Shown here: positions 58,667 through 64,000 of the stretch, one piece after another
How the letters are laid out: each line of letters starts with the position of its first letter
Position numbering within the stretch: the first letter of the stretch is position 1
Assembly (NCBI RefSeq): GCF_001984715.1
Contig: NZ_MSPR01000007.1
Coordinates: 44,929-108,928, forward strand
From: Streptococcus azizii
GTDB taxonomy: Bacteria > Bacillota > Bacilli > Lactobacillales > Streptococcaceae
Length of the DNA stretch: 64,000 nt
Direction: 5' to 3'
Position numbers and translations under genes: made by a program
Notes under the pieces: model-generated
Told to the model about the DNA's origin: nothing
Database searches by the model: none
The model's input: only the letters and a program-made list of their open reading frames with translations

Positions 58667-59558
58667 TGTCTAGTCCTCTATAAAAAAAGTAAGTGAAACA
58701 AATTAACTCAAAAACCATCAATAATAAAAATTGAAACAATATATCCATTCTCTCTTTTATAGCAACAAACAATCCAAAAGAAAGAGCCATTATACTACTA
58801 TTTATCAAAAATAGTTTACATAACTCTTTCCGATAGATAGATTGATAGTCTTTTCCTAACAGATAGTAAATTCGATAGCATATACATTTTTTCTGAATAA
58901 AAAAATGAATCCAGATAATCGTTGATAGACTTACTAAAACCAGGGTGCCTATTTGAATTAGTAAAGCAAATTTCGATAAAGATAAAAGGCGTTCAATTCC
59001 TCTATTATCCCCTACTTCTCCCAAATCTACTAACTTAGAATCCTCAAAATCACCATTTAGACTGACTTCTCCATCAGAAAACAAAAATCGTTTGTCACTA
59101 ATTATCACAGTATTAGAGAGCGGGCTATTATCTAACATCCCTATACGCCCAATCACTTCATAACGTTGATTAAAACAAATAACATACTCCCTCCCCTCTT
59201 CAAGGATGGTTTCTACTGATTGCCCCACAAGAGCTGTCGAAACATCATTCGTAGATAATAAGCGACCTATTTTCAGAGGAAAACTAATTTTTAACCAATC
59301 ATTGGCAAAAATATTCAAAACCTCTTTATTTCCATCTTTCATCTCTCTAATCAACCAGAAGTTGCTACTAGATGCTTCCATTTGTTTCAATACATCGTTC
59401 ATCTTGTCCGAAGATATGAGCAAATGATACGATGTTTTTAGAGTATTACTTTCTAAAATGATGAGCTCTTGTTGCCTCTGGTAGCAGTAGTTGAGCCACA
59501 AAGTTATTAGTAAAATGAGCAATGGAATGTACGTAAGTATCTCTTTCAATTTCCGCAT
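58653..59558 (-). CDS. FtsX-like permease, first half of a split bacteriocin-associated permease
   Basis: A 301-residue membrane protein: an N-terminal helix (about 8-24), an extracytoplasmic domain (about 25-190) and three helices (about 195-222, 250-268, 275-293). Sequence identity to named families is low by eye. The assignment rests on topology and on its position between a secreted bacteriocin-like peptide and an ABC ATPase. Its stop overlaps the start of the second permease gene. The ribosome site is only moderate (GGAGTGGGG). Confidence 0.7.
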   Translation of the reverse strand: MRKLKEILTYIPLLILLITLWLNYCYQRQQELIILESNTLKTSYHLLISSDKMNDVLKQMEASSSNFWLIREMKDGNKEVLNIFANDWLKISFPLKIGRLLSTNDVSTALVGQSVETILEEGREYVICFNQRYEVIGRIGMLDNSPLSNTVIISDKRFLFSDGEVSLNGDFEDSKLVDLGEVGDNRGIERLLSLSKFALLIQIGTLVLVSLSTIIWIHFFIQKKCICYRIYYLLGKDYQSIYRKELCKLFLINSSIMALSFGLFVAIKERMDILFQFLLLMVFELICFTYFFYRGLDNADK

Positions 59559-59610
59559 AAACTACCCCACTCCAGTCAGTATAAGATTAAGAAATAACTC
59601 TACAAATAGA

Positions 59611-59657
59611 AAAGACGCATAAAATCATTGCTAAAAACCGTGATTTTATGCGTTTTA
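59611..59657 (-). terminator. intra-cluster terminator between bacteriocin-like gene and permeases
   Basis: ACGCATAAAATCA (59615-59627) and its perfect complement (59641-59653) flank a 13-nt loop. On the minus strand the stem is followed by CTTTTCT. It should let the peptide gene be expressed above the transporter genes. Confidence 0.75.
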
Positions 59658-59728
59658 TAATGTAACTTATCTCAATATTCTTGTTAAGGTTTGAGTTTTG
59701 CTCAGCCTCATACTGAACTTATATTTCA

Positions 59729-60181
59729 TTATCTTCCATAAAAAGTCTTAGCAATATGTGTTAAAAGCTCTCCTTCATATACCCAGCCAGAATAAGCCCT
59801 TGTACCTCCAGTTCCCCAAATACGACCTGAATCGGCACTAACTCCTCCCAAGCCCTTCCATTCAACCATCTGCGCTCTCGTATAGTGATGCACACCTTCC
59901 CAAACTGTCCAACCGACTGCCCTAGATTCTGCACCACCACTATTCCATCTGTCCTCACGTTTTCCACCATGGACAGGAGACTGTGCTGCGCGAAAAGCAA
60001 ATCTCTCAGAGATTCCATTATCTTGGCTATTTGTAAAATTCCCTAACTCCTCACTCCAACCACCTAACACAGATGAATCCAACTGGTTCAAAGTAGTAGT
60101 AGCTAAAACAGGAGCAGGGGTTAGCCCTAAAAGAATACCTACTGAGACACCAACTAACAGCAACTTCTTGATTTTTCTCAT
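59729..60181 (-). CDS. secreted bacteriocin-like peptide, probable lactococcin 972 family
   Basis: A 150-residue precursor with a Sec signal (MRKIKKLLLVGVSVGILLGL, likely cut after PVLA at 27). The predicted mature part is about 123 residues, rich in Gly, Trp and Ser and free of Cys. It has the block VWEGVHHYTRAQM, then DSGRIWGTGGTRAYSGW and a terminal KTFYG. The pattern recalls lactococcin 972-type bacteriocins, which use Sec instead of double-glycine leaders and sit beside a multi-helix permease and an ATPase. Lactococcin 972 itself is shorter (about 66 mature residues), so this would be a long variant. The start has AAGGAGG five bases ahead. The assignment is by eye and by context. Confidence 0.6.
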   Translation of the reverse strand: MRKIKKLLLVGVSVGILLGLTPAPVLATTTLNQLDSSVLGGWSEELGNFTNSQDNGISERFAFRAAQSPVHGGKREDRWNSGGAESRAVGWTVWEGVHHYTRAQMVEWKGLGGVSADSGRIWGTGGTRAYSGWVYEGELLTHIAKTFYGR

Positions 60182-60223
60182 AAAACCCTCCTTATAATTA
60201 ATATGGAAATATAACTTGTCACG

Positions 60224-60240
60224 CTACTTATGATAAGTAG
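60224..60240. promoter_or_regulatory. inverted-repeat operator candidate upstream of the bacteriocin-like gene
   Basis: CTACTTAT-g-ATAAGTAG is a perfect 17-bp inverted repeat about 45 bases upstream of the start codon. A possible promoter on the minus strand (TTTTGT, 17 bp, TATCAT) overlaps it, so a bound regulator could block RNA polymerase. No regulator gene is in the window. Confidence 0.4.
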
Positions 60241-60672
60241 TAGATGACATTCACAAAATAACAACTATTGGCTACTCCTAACCTCCCTTCTTAAAGTAGT
60301 ACAGTTAATAGCTTGTTATTTTAACATGAACAATAATCATACCATTCTATATCAATGGTTTATCAATCACTAGAGGCATTATTTCTAAAATTGAGGAATT
60401 AGAGCTAGTATTAGCTTTACAACTTGTCCACAAAAAACAAGCATAATAGTCAATACAATAAGGAAACCCTAAATTATTGATGATAGCGCTTTCTTTATAA
60501 TGATATTATGACATATTTCCATTGGTTTGTCAATCATTTTTATGTATGAACCACGACAAATGCATGAAAAAAATGTATATACCTGTTGTCCAGCTACATA
60601 CATTTTTTACAATCTTTACATATGTTTATTGGTTAGCCCTCGTTGTCACCTACATTCTAACAAAGTTTCATG
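60241..60672. other. intergenic region with a hairpin
   Basis: AT-rich, no gene. AAAAAATGTAT (60568-60578) pairs perfectly with 60598-60608 around a 19-nt loop, a possible bidirectional terminator. Just to its left ACGACAAATGCATGAA (60553-60568) is repeated in inverse orientation beyond the insertion element, at about 61561-61576. Confidence 0.5.
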
Positions 60673-60675
60673 ATA

Positions 60676-61512
60676 TAGTTGTTCCACTTTAAAAAACATC
60701 GTTCAGGCATTCTGTCACCGAATTGTAGTTTGGCAGTAACTCCATGACTTTTTTCTTGAGGTTAGCCCAGGCTTTTTCAATCGGGTTGAGTTCAGGACAA
60801 TAGGGTGGTAAAGGCAAAAAGAAATGCTGGTTATCTATGCAAAGCTCATCTAATCGTGCTTTGGGATGAAAGGTAGCGTTATCCATAATCACAATATGAG
60901 GTTTATCTAAAGATGGCAATAGCTGAGTTTTAAACCATTTGACAAAGAAATCACTTGTCATGCTTTGGTTATAAATCATAGGGGCTACAAACTGACCTTA
61001 CCATAGACTTTCTCCCCTCGTTTGGCTCTTCCCTTTTTCCGATATAGATAGGTATCCATTCCTGTCTCGTCAATATAAACAATAGGGAGACCAACGAGAA
61101 CAGATAGCACAACAAGGTAGCGTCTAATTTTTTCTGGGTCTTGTTCGCGATAACGTGTCGTCTTTTTTTAAAGTGATATTGTATTTCCTCAAAGCTTTCC
61201 AAACTGCATTAATCGCACAGGAAAAGTGCTCTGCGATTTCTCGCAGATAAGCATCTGGATGTTGCTCAACGTAAGCTAATAATTGGTCTTTAGGAAGTTT
61301 ACGGGGAGAACGCTGTCTAGGCTTGTCCTGCAAGTGCCCTTCTGTTTTTACTTTTTGTTCCCATCTACGTAAAGTAGAAGGATTGATACCGAAAAGCTTG
61401 CTGGCTTCTGTTCGGGTGTGGCCTTCCTGAACGAAAGACAGCACACGTTTTCTAAAATCAATACTATATGTCATGTTTCTATTTTATCACGTATTTTAAA
61501 GTGGAACAACTA
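60676..61512 (-). mobile_element. IS630-family insertion sequence, decayed
   Basis: The ends are perfect inverted repeats (TAGTTGTTCCACTTTAAAA at the left, its complement at the right), flanked on both sides by TA, the target duplication typical of IS630/Tc1 elements. Length is about 0.84 kb. The single transposase gene inside is broken, so the element is probably immobile unless supplied in trans. Confidence 0.88.
60689..61474 (-). pseudogene. IS630-family transposase, frameshifted and internally deleted
   Basis: The first frame (116 residues from 61474) holds the N-terminal helix-turn-helix (EASKLFGINPSTLRRWEQ) and ends just after an A7 run near 61170. With one A fewer the frame continues into TTRYREQDPEKIRRYL and the first catalytic Asp in IVYIDETG, then stops after VYGKVSL. 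The last part, in another frame from 60979, has the second Asp (VIMDNATFH) and the Glu (NPIEKAWANLKK) of the DDE triad. The junction near 61000 appears to have lost a short segment. The A7 shift could be programmed, but the second break marks it as inactive. Confidence 0.85.
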
Positions 61513-61514
61513 TA

Positions 61515-61767
61515 AAAAATATACATTCTATGAAAAATCCTTATCAGAAAACAAAATTTTCTTCATGCATTTGTCGTAGGGGAACGATAGGGAAATCCGA
61601 GAGGCCGACATCTAGGTGGACTAAACGTTCTCGAATCCCACCTCCTGCACAACAGTTGGTCAGTATCAACCATGAGCAGATTATTCCCAATAATGTGAAG
61701 CGGCTAGCATCGCTAGATGACAGTCACATTTTGAAGAGGCTTATTTGCGAAAGATTCATCGCGGTTG
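61515..61767 (-). pseudogene. degenerate remnant between the IS element and the GT8 gene
   Basis: No intact gene. On the minus strand, protein-like pieces in different frames (FANKPLQNVTVI, then SSDASRF, then a frame ending VPLRQMHEENFVF) suggest a decayed gene downstream of the glycosyltransferase. I do not recognise the family. The plus-strand frame across it is a shadow. Confidence 0.35.
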
Positions 61768-62992
61768 CTACTTTTGCTCCATTACCTGTGTGATGGCTTC
61801 CACCATCTCTTTCGGTGCTGTATGGAGGATGTCCTTTTTCAATGGATACTGGTTAAAAATAGGGGCAGCGGTCGTATCAAATGATAAGACTGGTTTGGAG
61901 TTCGTCATCACATGCTCCAGCAATTCATCCAGCTTCCCACCATGATTGATATCCAAATACAGATCGCAGTCTGCTATCATCTCTTCTAGTAAGTAGCCGA
62001 TGACATGTGGATGAAGAAAGACATTCTCTCTTGCTGCTAAGCGCCTAATGTCATCATGAAAACTTGTAAAAGCAGCAATATGAAATTCATATTCAGGCAG
62101 TGCTTCTACGAGATATTCTATCTGTTCTAATAGATGGGTATTCGTCAGCGTGATAATCTTTCCTTTTGATTGGATAGGAAGAATAGGACTGGTACTCGCT
62201 CGCCATTTGTCCACAATTACCCCCCCCATCTATAAAGTGGTAAGACCACCACACATCTCTCAGGCGTCCAGAAGAATACGTATTCCAAGGCTTGTCGGGA
62301 GAGATGTAGTGAATGATGGCAGGAAGCGGGTCCAGTTTCATGTCAAATAGATGACGATGGCGATACGTAAAGGCACCATAATCAAAACCGACTTGAAAAT
62401 TATAGGTATCATCTAGCCAGATCATATCATGGTTCAACAACCGGTTTAAGATGGTTTGATCCCCCTCAGGAATCGTATCCTTTTCTTGTTCAGTCAAGGT
62501 AATAAATTGTTCCATCAGGTTTTCTTCACGCCAGCGCCGATTATTGATGACCATCATGCCTGAATTAAAACCCGCACCGTAACCAAAGGTGGACCGCACT
62601 GCCGCCAAGTAATGTTCAGAGACATCGAGGTCAAATAGTTCATCCAGGCTAGAAGTCACGACTATGTCGCTATCGAGGTACAAGACCTTATCTTCTACTA
62701 CAAACTGAGGAATAAAGTAGCGGGCAAAGGCCATAAAGTTGATGTGACTAAAACCGGCATACCATTCTTTATTCAGGGCTACATTCAGCAGTTTTACATC
62801 CACAAGGTCGCTCCCTATCTGATTAAGAAACTGTTTATAATACACAAACCATTCTTTAGGGATGTCTTGATTGAAGATATAAATCTTAAGATTTTTATTG
62901 TGATAGGTGAGTGATTTTAAAGTCGTTTCGATTTGGCGAATATAGCCATAATCACCAGCCAACACTACTGCGCGTAAAAAGTCATTACTCAT
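61768..62992 (-). pseudogene. GT8 glycosyltransferase interrupted at a G8 tract (possibly phase variable)
   Basis: The first frame starts at 62992 and encodes a GT8 domain: LAGDYGYIRQIETTLKSL, the metal-binding DSD at 107-109 (VLYLDSDIVV), FNSGMMVINNRRW, and EGDQTILNRLL. After about residue 254 (YHFIDGG) it meets eight G (62220-62227 on the plus strand as C8), continues 44 codons out of frame, and stops at 62093. The natural C-terminal domain (VIVDKWRA...LLEQIEYLVEALPEYEFHIAAF, ending near 61768) is in the next frame. With seven G the two would join as one protein of about 407 residues. Such two-part GT8 enzymes occur in streptococcal adhesin-glycosylation loci. Whether this is an OFF state or decay cannot be told from one sequence. 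Confidence 0.75.
62220..62227 (-). repeat. G8 homopolymer within the GT8 coding region
   Basis: Eight consecutive C on the plus strand (G on the coding strand). G7 or G10 would restore the reading frame. It is by far the longest G/C run I noticed in a coding region of this window. Confidence 0.8.
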
Positions 62993-63000
62993 ATGTTTCT

Positions 63001-63130
63001 CTACTCTTTCTGATACTTCTTGATTGCTCTTTCAATCAGGTCTTTCAGCTTCTCTCCATAATAGCTTTCAGACGGTCGAAAGGGAAAAATCCCTCATCCA
63101 TAATAAGCTGAAAATCGATAAGGCTATCGC
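63001..63130 (-). pseudogene. 3' remnant of a gene upstream of the GT8 gene
   Basis: A frame ending at TAG (63001-63003) reads SYYGEKLKDLIERAIKKYQK. An overlapping frame to the left reads SLIDFQLIMDEGFFPFDRLK and stops early, as if one gene's end had suffered a frameshift. It is cut at about 63136 by a BOX-like element. Its end lies 8 bases before the GT8 start, so it was probably in the same operon. Family unknown; a glycosyltransferase is a guess. Confidence 0.4.
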
Positions 63131-63136
63131 AGTCTA

Positions 63137-63240
63137 ATACTCAATAAAAATCAAAAGTAGACTAGGAAACGAAGGCGAAGGTAGAACTAGCGTTCACCGA
63201 GGCAAGTTGACAACGTATCCTTTTGATTTTTAAAGAGTAT
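63137..63240. repeat. complete BOX-like element
   Basis: 104 bp from ATACTC to GAGTAT, with ends tactcaataaaaatcaaaag and cttttgatttttaaagagta forming inverted repeats. The ends resemble pneumococcal BOX elements (boxC and boxA edges). The middle (actaggaaacgaaggcgaag) matches partial copies elsewhere in the window. Confidence 0.8.
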
Positions 63241-63329
63241 AAACCGACCGTAATACTTTTTAAATAGATAAGAAAGTCCTTGATAGGCAAGTTATATAGT
63301 CTGTTTAGTTTACTTTTAGTGCTTGCTCC

Positions 63330-63830
63330 ACTAGTCTGGGAGAGTGAAACAGTTCGGTGAACTGTTTCAGCCTGAGCCTATAAATCCGAGAGCGAAGTAG
63401 GCAAGGTTGAAAATGAAACGAGGGAACTCGTGTCAATAGCTGTAGGTTGCTTCAACAGTCTAAGGACTGTTGAAGCAACTCCTAGACAAAATAGGAAATA
63501 CGACGAAGAAGTAAAGGACGTTTGCTAAGGCAAACTCCTATTTCCTGCCTTCAAAGGTATACCATACCTTTGAAGCTAGGAGTATTTATCCCAAAGGGAT
63601 TCTCATCTGTAATCGGCTAAAGCCGAAACAGCTGCCTATCTTTTTCGCATAGAGTTTAGGGCGTGTTCAGTTAAGATGTGAAGCCGTTAAAAAACCGAAT
63701 GAAAAATAGAAAATCGAAGCAGGTTGTCTTGCAACCAATGAGATTTATCTTTTTTCCGAGGTTTTAGGCTGAACTCAGTTTCAATTCACCGAGACTCTTG
63801 GCGAAGTATCCTTTTGATTTTTTTCAGTTT
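63330..63830. repeat. composite modular repeat
   Basis: Contains the GAAACAGTTC-ggt-GAACTGTTTC hairpin (63347-63369), acagtctaaggactgttg (63452), a stretch from about 63535 to 63690 nearly identical to 1130-1300, ggttttaggctgaactcag (63759), and a partial BOX-like right end (63787-63824). No gene is seen from 63241 to 63950. Confidence 0.75.
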
Positions 63831-63952
63831 TCGTCAATTACAGCTGTGGCTACCTTTAGGTATAAACTAAATGACTGATATGTAAAGCCCTTTGTCAAGT
63901 AAAAACAATCGAACTGATAAAAAATGAAAAGTATCTAGAAAGAGCCTAGTTC

Positions 63953-64000
63953 TTAGCTTCGGGCATTGGCCACTCTGATATTCGTGGATTGGTTACCTAC
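63953..64000 (-). CDS. possible 3' end of a gene running off the window
   Basis: The minus strand is open from the window edge for 15 codons (VGNQSTNIRVANARS) to a TAA at 63953-63955. The composition looks protein-like, but the piece is too short to identify. Confidence 0.25.
   Translation of the reverse strand, partial: VGNQSTNIRVANARS

Noticed and set aside
60969..61202. 77-codon frame inside the IS630 element
   Set aside because: It is the wrong frame; the catalytic motifs lie in the other two frames.
61768..62229. C-terminal GT8 fragment as an independent gene starting at an ATG
   Set aside because: The ATG lies across the G8 tract, there is no ribosome site, and the sequence continues the GT8 protein in another frame.

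Overview
The window reads as a chromosomal segment of a low-GC Gram-positive coccus of the genus Streptococcus. The housekeeping genes (rpoD-dnaG, mscL, galE, rpsU, hemW, glgP, deoB/punA/deoD, rpiA, pepV) are streptococcal in sequence and length. Four cell-wall proteins carry LPxTG anchors, and the intergenic spaces are full of BOX-like repeats (ATACTC...GAGTAT ends). A Streptococcus suis-like species is my best guess, from general familiarity only. No rRNA, tRNA or CRISPR array was seen.

Layout. 1-8.1 kb: a VTT-family membrane protein, repeat-rich DNA, a MIP18-type Fe-S protein, rpoD and dnaG (adjacent, minus strand), mscL, galE, rpsU and a small Cys-rich protein. 8.1-16.4 kb: a sortase-anchored class 3 lipase and a Rib-type surface protein with 18 exact-length 76-residue repeats. 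17.1-23.5 kb: a leaderless hemW operon (hemW, acyl-ACP thioesterase, NUDIX, HAD phosphatase, membrane protein) and a glycogen/maltodextrin phosphorylase with a CcpA-type cre at its promoter. 23.8-47.2 kb: two giant surface genes, a roughly 3190-residue GH20-GH31 glycosidase with discoidin, dockerin-like and cohesin-like modules, and a 4401-residue CshA-like adhesin with about 40 DUF1542-type 77-residue repeats. 47.6-52.3 kb: purine/pentose salvage (deoB, a ClbS/DfsB-like gene, punA, deoD; rpiA upstream). 53.0-56.6 kb: lemA with a TPM-domain partner, a uracil-DNA-glycosylase-family gene and pepV. 56.7-60.2 kb: a secreted bacteriocin-like peptide, probably lactococcin 972 type, with a two-gene permease and an ATPase. 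60.6-64 kb: a decayed IS630-type element, a GT8 glycosyltransferase broken at a G8 tract, gene remnants and more repeats.

How the parts fit. deoB, punA, deoD and rpiA link nucleoside breakdown to the pentose phosphate pool. glgP feeds glucose-1-phosphate into the same carbon economy and looks CcpA-controlled. The surface glycosidase, adhesin, Rib protein and lipase together suggest a host-associated lifestyle with glycan foraging and adhesion. The bacteriocin cluster and the possibly phase-variable glycosyltransferase are the accessory systems most worth following up.

Intergenic DNA is unusually structured. At least six short modules recur in a conserved order at about 1.0-1.75, 6.25-6.54, 51.0-51.6, 52.4-53.0 and 63.1-63.8 kb. 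At several gene ends a terminator-like hairpin is part of a tandem array with 49-, 50- or 53-bp units.
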